A stretch of 64,000 bases of DNA. It comes from Bretschneidera sinensis (taxonomy: Eukaryota; Streptophyta; Magnoliopsida; Brassicales; Akaniaceae). The notes under the pieces were generated by a model, which had not been told where the DNA came from, made no database searches, and worked only from the letters and a program-made list of their open reading frames with translations. The translations under genes were made by a program, and so were the position numbers. Shown one piece after another: positions 49,601 to 61,413 of the stretch. How positions within the stretch are numbered: the first letter of the stretch is position 1; every line of letters starts with the position of its first letter. The stretch spans positions 22,453,501 through 22,517,500 of the forward strand of contig CM043698.1 in assembly GCA_023935145.1 (NCBI GenBank), in the 5' to 3' direction.

Positions 49601-50241
49601 TTATATATTTTGCCAAACCTATTTAGACTCGACCTATATGCAAGAATTTCTTGAAATTTTTTCATATCTAAATCTAGTAAATCTAACTCACCGTCATTTA
49701 AGTATATTGTACCTAACCATCATTTGAGCTCGGCGTTTTTGATTAATCATTGAGCTTTATCAATCGAGATGGCATCCTTAGTGTTTTTCCTTGGTCGCTA
49801 TTATGTCTTGTGGACATGCACTTTTGCCGAGCTTAGTGATTCTTTAATCAAGGTAGGTCGGTATTTATGTTGGTTTATCGATCTAATTAAGAGCTGATAG
49901 AGGTTTGAGCTCATTGTCTTCTCATCCATTGGAGTTTGTTGTCCAATTTTACTCCTTTAACCAAAATTAGCCTAAGAAAATGGGGGCATATTATAGAGAC
50001 AAAAATTCACATCCAATCAAAAGCTAACACATGGCAACCTTTAAGACAAAATAGTAAGTTCACTTTGCAAAGATCATTGCTAATCCTACGATGATGCGTT
50101 CATTCAAAGATGAGCCTATCATCATTTTTACCCCAGGTAATTAATTTTGCTCGTAACCATAATCAGAATAGGACTCTGGTTCCACTAGAATAGGAAATTA
50201 AAATTGAAAGAGATACACTTTCTAATTAAACTTAAGTTCCT
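49601..50241. other. Intergenic, nothing recognised
   Basis: No ORF or repeat I can support. Confidence 0.4.
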
Positions 50242-50470
50242 TCAGGGCCTGTTTGGTCAGGGGAATAAGGTGGGATTGGACTAGTTTAATCCCACATGAA
50301 TAATTATCTCACATTTGGATGGGGAATTTACTATTTATGTGAGATTAAGGTGGGATAAAATTAGTCATAATCTTACATTTTTTGTCCCACCTTATTCTAT
50401 GGGACAAAATCTATTCCAACTCTTTGGGACTAAAATTGTTCTTTTTTCCTTTTCTGTCATTGTATAATAA
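50242..50470. repeat. MITE-like fragment with GGGCCTGTTTGG end
   Basis: Begins near CAGGGCCTGTTTGGTCAG, the common start of several plant MITE families. It contains internal inverted segments (AAGGTGGGA...TCCCACCTT). The matching right terminus is not seen. Confidence 0.4.
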
Positions 50471-50518
50471 TAATATTAATTTTTATTACAACAATATTAA
50501 TTTTTTATAATAATAATA

Positions 50519-50549
50519 ACTAGTCGTCATGCTTGTGCAATGCACAAGC
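50519..50549 (-). mobile_element. Candidate Helitron 3' terminus
   Basis: On the minus strand a perfect 9-bp hairpin (GCTTGTGCA/TGCACAAGC, one-base loop, 50531-50549) is followed after 7 nt by CTAGT (50519-50523) and then T. This is the canonical Helitron 3' end (hairpin, CTRRT, insertion before T). The body would extend to the right and is interrupted by the solo LTR. The 5' end was not found. Confidence 0.5.
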
Positions 50550-50691
50550 TTTTAGTTGTTTGAATTTATTCAACTATACTATTATAATGTTTTTATAGTA
50601 TTTAATTAGGATGTTTGTTATTCATTCATTTATCTTTTAATTTTTATTAAGTCTTTTTTTCATTAGATGCTTCAGTATTTATATAATTATC

Positions 50692-52309
50692 TGTTGGTCC
50701 AAAATATACTATGGCAATACCTAAGAGGGGGGTGAATTAGGTATTAAATTTTTTTTAAAAATCGTTTTGCAATCTCAAATATAAAAAAATATGAGAAATT
50801 AAATTAAATCAATCTTTCTAAATTACTAGCACAAAGATAAAAAAGTGTATTACTTAATATAAAAAGACAATTGAATTATATGATAATTAAGCAATGTTAC
50901 CTGAATAATAAGTAATTCTGAGCAAGTAATTAAGGAGATATAGTTAGAGAAATGCAAACATGATTTATAGTGGTTCGGCAATATTAGAAATCATTCCGAC
51001 CCTATATTAACTCTCTTCAAGGATCATCTTGAAGCTTTCCACTAACCAAGCAACTTCCGGGTGTTACTTAAACCGTTACAAGCAACTTACTGGTGTTATT
51101 TCCACCGTTACAAGAATTTCTTTAAGTGTTTATACCCAAACCCTTCCAAGAGTTATACACACTCTTACAAAAAAGAGTTATAACCAACTCTTTACAAACA
51201 AGGTTGTAGGAATGAGAAGTTTGAAGTGAACAAACAAGATAGAGATATCTCAATAAAGATTACAACTAAATATTTTTCTCTCTCAAAGGTTATAGCTTAA
51301 CAATGGAGTTTTTGACTCAAGAATAAGAGAATGAAGATTTTGCTTTGATCTTTTGTTGTAGAATGTTTCTCTTGTATTCCAAATGACCTTTGAGGCTCTA
51401 TTTATAGTGTCTTGAAGTTTTATAGCCGTTGGAGACAAAATAGAGCCGTTAGAGACAAGTTTATAGACTTTTAAATTAAAAAAATATAATTATTGTAACT
51501 TGCCCAGTCAGTGACCGTCAACTGTCCTTCATAACTGATGCAGAGCCCACAGTTGACTGTGCAATATTTTTGGGCACTGCTACAATGTTTTCAGAATGAA
51601 CAATGTTTTTAGTATCAATTTGTTTTCTTCATATTTCTTCATTCTTTTTGGATTTTTGAGTTTTAAAAAATCTCCCAATTGAATCAAACTTTCTTGCACA
51701 TTTAACAAACAAGTTAAACACTTTAAAAGTTTTTTTTTATCATCAAAATTAATCTAATCAATTTCTTGATTGAGGCCTTTTTGATGATGACAAAATATAT
51801 TACAAATTTAAGCATAATTTGTATGCAAGATATATGAAGAATAACAAATTTACAAATGCTCAAATAATTTTATATGTCAACATAAATTTTCCTCAAGTTC
51901 AATTAGAGCATGTTAAGTATTGGGTCATAAAAATTGAATATCTGCATTTAATAAATTTACCTAGATATTTTATATCTTTAATTAAGGTTATGTAATAAAA
52001 TGCAATTCAAATTTATTTAGCTCATAAAAATTAAAATTCTTACAAAGTGTATCTTAGGATCCAAACCTATAATTTAGTTCTTTTGTCTTTGAAGTTGCAT
52101 TTCAATTATTCTCCTTGAATCTGATCTTTTGGAGAGTTTATTGACTTTTGAGATCATCAACTTTGATTCACCAATTTCTACAATCTTTATCTCATTTGAT
52201 GTATAAGCACTATTAACAATATGTATCACTTAAGTAATATTCATTGGTTTTTAATTAAGATTTTTGTCACTATCAAAATCATTTAGGGTCAACAAACATT
52301 TGGTCAACA
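50692..52309 (-). mobile_element. Solo SIRE-type LTR, minus strand
   Basis: 1618 bp flanked by TTATC on both sides (50687-50691 and 52310-52314). Read on the minus strand it starts TGTTGACC, with a second TGTTGACCC shortly after, and ends with CCTAATTCACCCCCCTCTTAGG followed by ...GGACCAACA. That is the same closing pattern as the SIRE LTR at 16890-16932. A minus-strand TATA box TATAAATA lies at 51399-51406. A related motif CAGTTGACTG (51550-51559) lies upstream of it. No internal region exists, so it probably formed by LTR-LTR recombination. Confidence 0.82.
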
Positions 52310-52314
52310 TTATC

Positions 52315-54899
52315 ATTTTACAGTCACATGGTTAATTTAATTCATTGAATATATATTAATAGGTAGTATCATGTAATCAATTGGATATTAAGGATTGTTG
52401 TAATTGAATTTATCTTTTTAAAATTTTGTTTATTATGAAATTCGTTTTTTCTTTATTAATCAAGATTATATTACTTCTTAAGACCAAATATAATCTAATT
52501 AATACATATAATTTGTACTTGGAATTTTTTATCAAATAAGTAAAAAAATGATTAAAGAATAAATTATTGTAAGAAAAATAATATGAACAGTCATAACCTC
52601 ATGGAAAAAGAGTAAGGAATAATAATATTTTATTATTCTTTATATATCTCCAATCAAAATAAATATAAAGACAAAAGTATGGTCAATGATGAAAGTGAAT
52701 TGTTATTTGATAAATTCACTTTTTAATATATAGTAATTTAAGTTAGTTTACTACGTATGTATATATTTGTATTGGATGTTTCTTTTTATTGGCTTATCTT
52801 GTGTTTTTTATTGAATTTTCCGCCCTTCAAATTATTTGGTATTTGTAAAATTATAGTTTTATATTTACATGGTTGATTGATTAGAAAAATAGTTAAATGG
52901 TTAACTAATTTCATTGGATATATTTAAATTTGTAGTTTTGTGTAGTTAATTAGATGCTAATGATTGTTACATCTGAGTATGGTTTTTTTTTTTTATAAAA
53001 AAAATCTTATGAAATTCTACTTGATTTTTAATAAAAATCTTATAAGATTTAAATCTAAAATGTTTCAATTAACATTTATGATATTGTATGTGAGATTTTT
53101 TTTTAAATCAAATTGTTTATGCCGAAAATCTGCCAAACAAGCTTACAGACCCCTGTGCATATGAAAAACACATAAACTAGAAAGTCTCATGATGTGGTGC
53201 CCCAAGGAGATTTTCTGATGCCTAAGTCAATAATCTGAAAAAAGAATTAGAGAATGAAAGGGTCAGAGAGTTGTGTGATACATGCAGGGTGGTGAGAACT
53301 CCCTTTATATAATGCTTTGGAGTAGAGTTTGTTTAGGAAAGTAACTCAAAAGTGAGTATTCTTGTAAAATTAAGATTTCTTTTGACCGGTGTTTATGAGT
53401 CAAATTTTTGTTTACCCTTTACCACACGTAACCAGCTTATTTGTTGTATTTTTTGGTCTGCGGGCTTACCATGTGATGCCACGTGTCGTCATCTGATTAG
53501 TCGAAGAAAATTACCCCACATCACAAGTAAGTGAGAGCAAAGAATAAACTATTGTAAGAAAATGGCATAGATACCCAAATCTTTATGCAAAAGACCAAAC
53601 AACAATATAATTTTATGATTACTTGGAATATCCAATTAGTTTTACTCAAAAAAAAAAATGCAAAGATAAAAAATATGTACGATCCATAATGAAACATTTT
53701 TTGGTGAAATATTGTTTGATATTCAATTTTTTGGATATATAATTAAAGTTAATTTACTACATAACTTTTTTATAGAAGTTTACTGCATAAATTGATTGTA
53801 TTATTTACTTTAACTATTTTATAAATTGTACTTAATTATTTTAAAATTTTATAAGGTTTATGGATTGGGTTTTACATAGACTGCATGGCTATAAATACTG
53901 AAATGATATGTTGGAATTAATATAAAAAAATCATGTAAATTAATTTTCTCTCTTTTTTAAAATATAATTTTATTGAGTATCTAATTTAAATTAGTTTATT
54001 TTTATTATTAAATTGATTAGATTATTTATATTGAATTCCTATTAAAAAATGATTGTTTATATTTAATTTTGATTTATTAGGCTATGTTATTTAAGACTTA
54101 TAGAATTTATGGATTGGACTTTATATTTTTATTAATTATAAAACCAAACTTCGTAGTTTTGTCATATTTATAATAAATATCTCAACACTAATCTGTTGAA
54201 GCAGTCAGTCAATTTTCAATTAAAGTGTTGTGGAAAATGTGGAAAATGCCATATATATATACATATATTTCTTTAACTTGTTTATAACATCCATTTTTGT
54301 GTTTAAATGTCGCATGAATTGTGATAAACGTAAGTATTTAGCGTAAGGTTGCACATTTCTTGTAAGTTCCATGAAAGAGACTACACAACTTGTGGGTGCT
54401 GTGCAAACTTGTTTTTAGCCGTGGCTGATGTTTAAGAATTGAAAGCTATAAAAGACAATTTTTGCTTTGAAAAATATTTAAATAAGTTTATTTAAACCAA
54501 CCCAAACACCACATTTTCCTTTAATTATGCACAAATGAATTTCTTGGCGCGAAGACAATATTTTATGGGCAATAATTTTTAATACATGTGGTATTAAAAA
54601 TTACTGTTTAATATTTTGATCAAAATTAACTTAACAAAATTTGTTAACTCCAAACAGAGAATAAAAATAGTCCAAGTTGTGTTTGCTTAAATTAAAGCAC
54701 CAGAACTTAACCTACCCTAATTATTTTTCAATTAAATTTTTCCCCAGTTTTCCCTTGAAAATTCACTAAGAAATGAAGGAAACAATTTGTTATTCCATTG
54801 TATTTTATTTCTTTATTCTCTGTGTTGATGCCGCTTTTTACTGGTGCTGACGTGGTCTGGGCGAGGACGTGGCTCGGATGTTGGCATGACTCGAGTGAG
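52315..54899. other. AT-rich intergenic DNA, nothing recognised
   Basis: No credible ORF. Weak similarity between 52316-52440 and 52860-52990 (CACATGGTTAA, then CATTGAATATAT and GGATTGTTGTAA variants), and between 52548 and 53540 (AAAGAATAAA-TATTGTAAGAAAA), hints at an old duplication. Part may belong to the candidate Helitron. Confidence 0.45.
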
Positions 54900-55962
54900 A
54901 GCGCAGCCTGACCCTGCACAGGTAACAGGGGTGAATTGAAGACTTTCGGGGGGAAGGACCTCCGAAGGCGCTCCGATGCTTAAGTTAGCACAGACTCAAA
55001 AGAAAAGCCGAGGGCTCGGAAGGGGAACCGAAGGCTAAAGTAAATCAAGTGTCTGTGTAGGTGTGTCAATGAATTCCTGGTGAAGTCCATACCTTGGCCT
55101 TTTTATAGTCGTCTGCCAGTGGGGGGATCATGATTGCAAACTCGGGAGAAGGGGCACTGTAGGGTGGCTGCAAGGCTAGGCGGTCGTAGGGTAGCTGCAG
55201 GGCGGCAGTAGGGTGGCTGGTGGCTGCAGGGTATCAATTCGTAAGGGGGATCCGGGCGCAGGTTTATCGGGCCATCCTTCATAGGCTTGGAGATTTTGCT
55301 GAGCCGGAGGGGATATTGGCCGCTTGTCTAGGCTGGAGGGGTCGCTGGATCAGAACGCTATTTGGGCTGGAGAGTTCAGTTGGGCTTCTTATTAGGTTGG
55401 AGCATCTTGCCGGGCCTGAGGCTTATTTAGAGTGGACCGCTCTGGTGGGTCTAGTGCTTTTCTGGGCTGGAGCTCATTTGGGCCAGGGTCGCTCTGCTGG
55501 GCCTGGAGCTCATTTGGGCCGAGGGATTTCGGGCCATATCACAGGCCCCCTCTTCCTTGAGTACATTTATGTATTTAAGGAAGTATTTTGTTGGGACAGG
55601 CTTTTAATTGGACCCAGAACATGCGTGGGGGGCAGGACGTTACCGCCTGGGAGAGTGAAAGGATGTCTTGAAACCGCAAGAGCAGTTATGCACCTGGGTG
55701 GTTGTTCTTGGCAATAGTAGTGTTATTCTCGGGAGGTGAAAGGTTGCATAAAGATACGAAAAGTTTCCTTTTTTTCCACTTTCTGCATTTATTCCTCTTC
55801 GCTGAGCGTGTTTTCCCTTCTTATAAATAGGGGTCTCTGACACCTTTTGTTTTAAGCAGAAACGAGTTCAGTTTCTGAAGAGCTTGAGAGGGAGATATCA
55901 CTTTCTGGTAGTGAAAACATTGGTTTGGGTAATACCGAGGGTAATGATCTCAGAGAGAGAGA
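54900..55962 (+). mobile_element. GC-rich LTR-like sequence, left part (split by copia-2)
   Basis: Composition changes sharply to GC-rich here. Repeated GGGCTGGAGCTCATTTGGGCC words occur at 55440-55520, and TATAAATA at 55822-55829 is followed by a transcribed-looking leader. The sequence continues after copia-2 at 61414. Probably an LTR of a gypsy-type element, but no coding domains confirm it. Confidence 0.45.
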
Positions 55963-55967
55963 GAAGT

Positions 55968-56821
55968 TGTTGAAAATCACATTGACAAGATGCCCAGATG
56001 GTGATCTTCCAAACACCCAAGTCTTGAATGACTTGTAGAAAGAATTTCAGCAATCGAACACAAGAACAGAAAATCAAAGAAAGAAAGAAGACAAGTAATT
56101 TGTTGTCAAGGTTCGGCAATGTGCCTACGTCCCCGTGAGTTCCTCCGAACTCTCTGCACTATCTCAATGGTTCTTACAAAGTTACAGCAATCCCCTTCAA
56201 GAATCCAAGTTCTTGAAGAACCAAGAAGAGAACGAGAAAGTGATAGACCTATTACAATGCTTTCTATCAATTCTCTACTAACCTCTCTTCTTTACAACCA
56301 GCCTCACTACAAGAGTCTCTCTTATGTTTATGTCTCTCACACAATTCTCTCTTGTGTTTACAATGATCTCACAATGTCACAACCTGTGTGGTTCTCTCAC
56401 ACACCTTTTCCACCTGAAATGAGGCTAAGAAACCCTTTTTATAGCCTCTTAATTCTTGGACAATCTTGTGAATCATTCTTGACCCTTTGATCATGTTCTT
56501 CCTTTAATCTCAGCCCTTCATCACTCTCCAAGTGATGCTGTGCATTTTGGTGTGGTGCTGTGTGCTGCAGCGTGACCTGATGCTGCAGCCTCCTGATGCT
56601 GTGCGCACACCTCCTGCCTGTGGGCAGAAACTTCCACAGCAGTGTGCCTGACCTTCCCATGCTCAAAATTGAAGCACACACATGTGTGCAACCTTATAAC
56701 TTGCTGAACTTTGATATCCCACAATTGGTTTGGACATTAACCAACCTTTGGACCATGTTTGGACCTGCTCAAACCTTGACCATGTTTGAACCATGTTTAA
56801 ACCTTAGACAAAAAACCAACA
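55968..56821 (-). mobile_element. copia-2 3' LTR
   Basis: Minus-strand start TGTTGGTTTTTTG at 56821, end ...TTCAACA at 55968. Minus-strand TATA box (TATAAAAA) at 56436-56443. Just outside its start lies the purine-rich AAAGGTAGAGAT tract (56822-56834). Confidence 0.9.
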
Positions 56822-56902
56822 ATCTCTACCTTTGTCTAAGCGTTTAAACCCGAACCATTTGTGCAGAGACCTTCGGGATCCAAACTCGTGTTGAGTCATC
56901 AA

Positions 56903-57400
56903 TCAACTGACTCCAATCCTAAGTAATTCAAGGCAATGATTGAACTTACTTAGAGGTAGAAACTTGGTGCCTAAATCTGCAGGACTTTTCTCCGTGGTCT
57001 TCTTGTCAACATGAATGCTTCCTTCTGTACCATTTTCCAGAATGTAATGATACCGAACATCCATATGCTCCGTCCCCTCATGGAACACTGGATACCTCCA
57101 CAAGTGCCCCGCACTTTGGCTATCCAAAGATACCACCACCTGCTCTTTTAGGACCTCCCACTCGTCCAACAACCCCTTGCACCCCATAGCCTCCTTTATG
57201 GCTTCCATAGCCGCTATGCATTCTGCCCTGGTTGTTATGAGTGCTACAACTGGCTGCCACTGAGCCTCCATGTACCTCAGCAACCGCTTCATCCCAAGAC
57301 AACGCTCTTTTCCAGGATTACTCACACATTTGCTGAAAACATCCATTGCCCAAGAAACACTTGACCTGTTTCTCTTCCTTTCCCGGACGATTCTCCTCAT
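56903..57400 (-). pseudogene. copia-2 RT C-terminus / RNase H remnant
   Basis: Open frame with MKRLLRYM joined directly to AQWQPVVALITT, then EAIKEAMGCKGLL, MDVRYHYILENG and SPADLGTK. Compared with copia-1 (26990-27705) the segment between LLRYLKG and the WKAQLQPVVALST RNase H motif is deleted, so the first RNase H catalytic region is missing. It reads to a stop at 56903. Not functional. Confidence 0.8.
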
Positions 57401-57454
57401 CCCAAGGATCTTTTGTGCAAGGCTGAGATCCTTCCTCTCGAACTCCTCACTGAG

Positions 57455-59428
57455 TTAAGATGTAAACCTTTCCATCCTCTTCCTGCTGTTCCAAACTAAC
57501 AGCCCATCAATGACATAGGTGAGGATACTCACCATCTTCTCCACCTTGTGTCCAGGTGAGAAAGTTTCTGTGAAACCTATGTCTTCTCTTCTTGTGAACC
57601 CATTCGCCACCAGCTTAGCCTTGTTCCGGACTTCATCTCTTGGAGGGCACCCTTCTTTGATCTTGTAAGTGCACTTACATTCCATAACTTTCTGATTTCC
57701 TGGAATTTTCACCAATTCCCAGGAGTTGTTCTTTCTCAAAGAATCCATTTCTTCCTCCATAGCTAGCTGCCACTTTGACGAATCCTTACACTCCATGGCA
57801 TCCGTGTAAGTTTCTTGTTCACTCATCTCTTCTTCTGTCCAAGGAGTTGCTGCATCCGCAGCATCCGCAAACCCACATCTTGAAGGTGGTCCGACCAGAC
57901 TTCTTTCCCGGTCTCTTATGAGCTGAAAGTCCTTCTGACTTGCTGCAACATCCTTTTCTTGTTCAGCCTCTTCTTGAGTTTCTTGAGCTTGGAAATCATC
58001 CAAGGGCTCTACCTGGTCCGAACCCTCTTGCCTCCTTTGCTCTACCTGAACAGAATCTCCCTTGATGCTATGCTCAACAATTTCTGAATTGGTTTGCTCA
58101 CTAGCCCCTGCAGGGTTAGTTTTCTCCAAGTAGGGAAATAATAATTCATTAAAGACAACATCCCTACTTATTATGAGTTTAAATCCTTCTTTTTCTAAGG
58201 ACCACAACCTGTACCCCTTAGCTCCTTCCCCATATCCTAGAAACACATATTTTCTAGATCCTGGGCTAAGCTTATCCTCCTTTTTGAGTGCATACGCAGC
58301 ACACCCAAAAGTCCTAAGGTTGTCTAACTCAGGGGGTTTTCCACTCCACATCTCCATGGGAGTCTTTTGGAACACAATCCTAGAGGGTGATCTATTAATC
58401 AAATATGTAGCTGTAGCTACAGCTTCTCCCCAAAAATATTTTGGTAACCCGGATCCATCTAACATGCACCTAACCTTTTCCATAAGGGTCTTATTCATCA
58501 ACTCAGCAACTCCATTTTGCTGAGGAGTTTCCACAACTGTCCTATGTCTTAGAATGCCATTTAACCTACAGAATTGATCAAGTTCTTGGTTAAAAATTTC
58601 TAAGCCATTATCGGTTCTTATCCCTTTAACTACTCTACCCATTTGAGTCTCAACCAGCCCTTTCCAGACCACTAATTTATTCAAGGCATCTAATTTATTC
58701 TTAACCAAATAAACCCATACTTTTCTTGAATAATCATCAATTAAAGACAGAAAGTAAATGTTACCTCCCTGTGTTGGTGTCTTTGCTGGTCCCCAAAGGT
58801 CCGCATGAATGTAGTCAAGAATGCCCTTAGACTTGTGCACTCCGGTGTTGAAGCTGACCCGATGTTGCTGCCCAAAAACACAGCTCTTACAGAAATCCAG
58901 TTCTTCTACTTTATCACCACCAAGTAGACCTTCCTTGCTAAGCACTTGCAGGCCCTTTTCGCTCATGTGTCCCAAGCGAGTGTGCCAAAGGGCTGCCTTG
59001 TCCAGCTCAGCCATCAAGCTTGCTGCTTGATCATTGGTTTCTGTTTCTCCGATCATCTCATAGAGTCCATCGTTTCTTGCTGCCTTGATCACTACCAAAG
59101 ATCCCTTGGCCACCTTGATCTTTCCTCCCTCTATCTTGCATATATAGCCCATGGAATCCAACTGCCCCAATGAGATCAAGTTCCTCTTCAAATCTGGAAC
59201 ATACCTCACATTTTCCAGCAGCCTTGTGACTCCATCAAACATCCTCAATTGGATGTCTCCAATCCCTCTCACTTGGCAAGAATTGTCATTCCCTAAGAAG
59301 ACTCTTCCATCATTGATCTTCTTGAAATTCTTGAACCATTCTTTGTGAGGGCACATATGATGAGTGCACCCGGTATCCAAGATCCATTTCTCGCTGCCTT
59401 CTTGCCCTTTGCTCACACTTGAGCACAC
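57455..59428 (-). pseudogene. copia-2 pol: protease, integrase, start of RT (657-codon open frame)
   Basis: Protease active site ILDTGCTHHM near residue 17. Integrase has the zinc-binding HTRLGHMSEKG...CKSCVFG and catalytic D, D, E in LIDDYSRK, RTDNGLEI and QNGVAELMN. An Arg/Glu/Gln-rich linker follows (residues about 470-545). RT begins SKWQLAMEEEMDSL and reaches TETFSPG, then jumps to VEKMVSILTYV with a corrupted YVDD region (YVIDGLLV), so the catalytic palm is gone. The frame is collinear with gag, separated from it by one TAG (59450-59452). Protease and integrase look intact by eye. Confidence 0.85.
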
Positions 59429-59449
59429 AACAAGAACATCATCATCTTG

Positions 59450-60202
59450 CTATTTTGTTTTGGCAACCGAAGCCTCTCCATTCTTGGTATGGCTTCCTCT
59501 TCTATCCCTTGTCATCTTCTTGCAATCTTTCTTGATATGACCCTCCTTATGGCAGTAGTAGCAGCTCTTCCCTCCAAATCTCAGTTTGGAATGCATTCTC
59601 CCATGGCTTTCTCCTCTACCTCTGTCCTGGTAGTAGCCATGCATGTTGTTGTGCACTCTTCTATGGCTCTCTCCTCTACCTCTGTCCCGGTAGTAGCCAT
59701 ACATGCTGCTGTGCACTCTCCCATGGCTCTCTCCTCTACCTCTGTCCCGGTAGTAGCCATGGTTGCTGCCATACCAAGTTGCTGGCCTTTTATTAAAGAA
59801 CAACCCTTTACCACTTGATGCACTCCTTTTCTTGGCATCAATATTATCTTGCAACTCTTTCTTAGGATCAAATTTAAAAGAAAAGATTCATTTCCGAAGA
59901 TACCTCTTATGTGGGAGAGTCTTGGCAAGAAACAATTCATCTAGTTTCTTCCATAATGCAGCTGGATCTTCCAAGTCTCCGCACTCCCTTGTGGCATTGT
60001 CCGACATGTGCAAGAAAATGGTGCTGTAAGCCATCTTCTTCATCTCGGTCCGCTGGTCCTCCGTGGCACTAGCTGGAAAAGCATCATCTTCTCCAATAGC
60101 CAAGTCCACTTTTTGTTGCACAAGAACCTCCTTGATCTTCCGCTTCTATAGGGAAAAATCTCCCTTTCCATCAAACTTCTTAATACCGAAATTTGAACCC
60201 AT
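59450..60202 (-). pseudogene. copia-2 gag with internal deletion and 20-residue repeats
   Basis: The ATG at 60202 gives MGSNFGIKKFDGKGDFSL, then TAG at codon 19 (60148-60146). The frame to 59888 matches copia-1 gag through LPHKRYLRK. A frame change follows and about 75 residues of the UBN2 region are absent (LQDN joined to DAKKRSASSGKG). Three 60-bp tandem units at about 59580-59760 encode GYYRDRGRGESHGRVHS-type repeats before the CCHC knuckle (CYYCHKEGHIKKDC). The reading ends at TAG before pol. Confidence 0.8.
59580..59760 (-). repeat. Three 60-bp tandem repeats in copia-2 gag
   Basis: In-frame repeats of an Arg/Gly-rich 20-residue unit next to the zinc knuckle; copia-1 has a single, different GRGQSHGRAY segment at this place. 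The expansion is therefore specific to this copy or subfamily. Confidence 0.85.
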
Positions 60203-60288
60203 CTTGTGGAGATAATCCCTTGTCTTATGCAGTACCCACAAATGCTTTCTTCAACCTCAAGAACACAGATCGAAGATGGATATTAACC

Positions 60289-60452
60289 GTTCTTGAATCA
60301 CTTTCAAGAACACGACCAGATCTTGATCTTTACACCGTTCTTGAATCACCCTCAAGAACACGACCAGATATTGATCTTAACACCGTTCTTGATTTACCTC
60401 AAGAACACGATCATATATAGATCTTAACTCCGTTCTTGAATCACCCAAGAAG
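60289..60452 (-). repeat. Leader array of GTTCTTGA..TCAAGAAC hairpins in copia-2
   Basis: Perfect inverted repeats with 8-bp arms and 6-7 nt loops at 60289-60311, 60337-60359 and 60385-60406, plus an imperfect one at 60432-60452, spaced about 48 bp. They lie between the primer-binding site and gag start on the genomic RNA strand. Confidence 0.75.
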
Positions 60453-60540
60453 TTGATCTTTGATTCTTGGAGTCTTGGCTCCGTACCTTCTACTTCTTGT
60501 TCCGATAACCAGCTGCTTAGCTCTGATACCACTGTCCAAA

Positions 60541-60552
60541 GCTCTGATACCA
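60541..60552 (-). other. copia-2 primer-binding site
   Basis: Minus-strand TGGTATCAGAGC, one base from the 5' LTR end at 60554. A second near-identical sequence, GCTCTGATACCACTGT, occurs at 60522-60537 and may be a small duplication. Confidence 0.9.
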
Positions 60553-60553
60553 C

Positions 60554-61408
60554 TGTTGAAAATCACCTTGAAAAGATGCCCAGGTGGTGATCTTCCAAAC
60601 ACCCAAGTCTTGAATGACTTGTAGAAAGAATTTCAGCAATCGAACACAAGAACAGAAAATCAAAGAAAGAAAGAAGACAAGTAATTTGTTGTCGAGGTTC
60701 GGCAATGTGCCTACGTCCCCGTGAGTTCCTCCGAACTCTCTGCACTATCTCAATGGTTCTTACAAAGTTACAGCAATCCCCTTCAAGAATCCAAGTTCTT
60801 GAAGAACCAAGAAGAGAACGAGAAAGTGATAGACCTATTACAATGCTTTCTATCAATTCTCTACTAACCTCTCTTCTTTACAACTAGCCTCACTACAAGA
60901 GTCTCTCTTGTGTTTATGTCTCTCACACAATTCTCTCTTGTGTTTACAATGATCTCACAATGTCACAACCTGTGTGGTTCTCTCACACACCTTTTCCACC
61001 TGAAATGAGGCTAAGAAACCCTTTTTATAGCCTCTTAATTCTTGGACAATCTTGTGAATCATTCTTGACCCTTTGATCATGTTCTTCCTTTAATCTCAGC
61101 CCTTCATCACTCTCCAAGTGATGCTGTGCATTTTGGTGTGGTGTTGTGTGCTGCAGCGTGACCTGATGCTGCAGCCTCCTGATGCTGTGCGCACACCTCC
61201 TGCCTGTGGGCAGAAACTTCCACAGCAGTGGGCCTAACCTTCCCATGCTCAAAATTGAAGCACACACATGTGTGCAACCTTATAACTTGCTGAACTTTGA
61301 TATCCCATAATTGGTTTGGACATTAACCAACCTTTTGAACCATGTTTAGACCTGCTCAAACCTTGACCATGTTTGAACCATGTTTAAACCTTAGACAAAA
61401 AACCAACA
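60554..61408 (-). mobile_element. copia-2 5' LTR
   Basis: 855 bp, minus-strand TGTTGGTTTTTTG at 61408 to ...TTCAACA at 60554; TATA box TATAAAAA at 61022-61029. Confidence 0.9.
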
Positions 61409-61413
61409 GAAGT

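Larger units (their letters stand above)
55968..61408 (-). mobile_element. copia-2: Tork/TNT1-like Ty1/copia retrotransposon, minus strand
   Basis: 5441 bp with LTRs of 854 and 855 bp that differ at only about a dozen sites by eye. The target duplication GAAGT is at 55963-55967 and 61409-61413. Same family as copia-1 (shared gag, protease and integrase sequence). It has a primer-binding site, leader hairpins, a gag with an internal deletion, a long open protease-integrase frame, and a gutted RT/RNase H. Similar LTRs plus missing RT core imply recent mobilisation by an active relative. Confidence 0.92.

Noticed and set aside
51029..51229. 66-codon ORF
   Set aside because: Falls inside the solo LTR; no domain.
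55220..55717. 165-codon Gly/Leu-rich ORF
   Set aside because: Lies in GC-rich LTR-like DNA with internal word repeats; no domain recognised.
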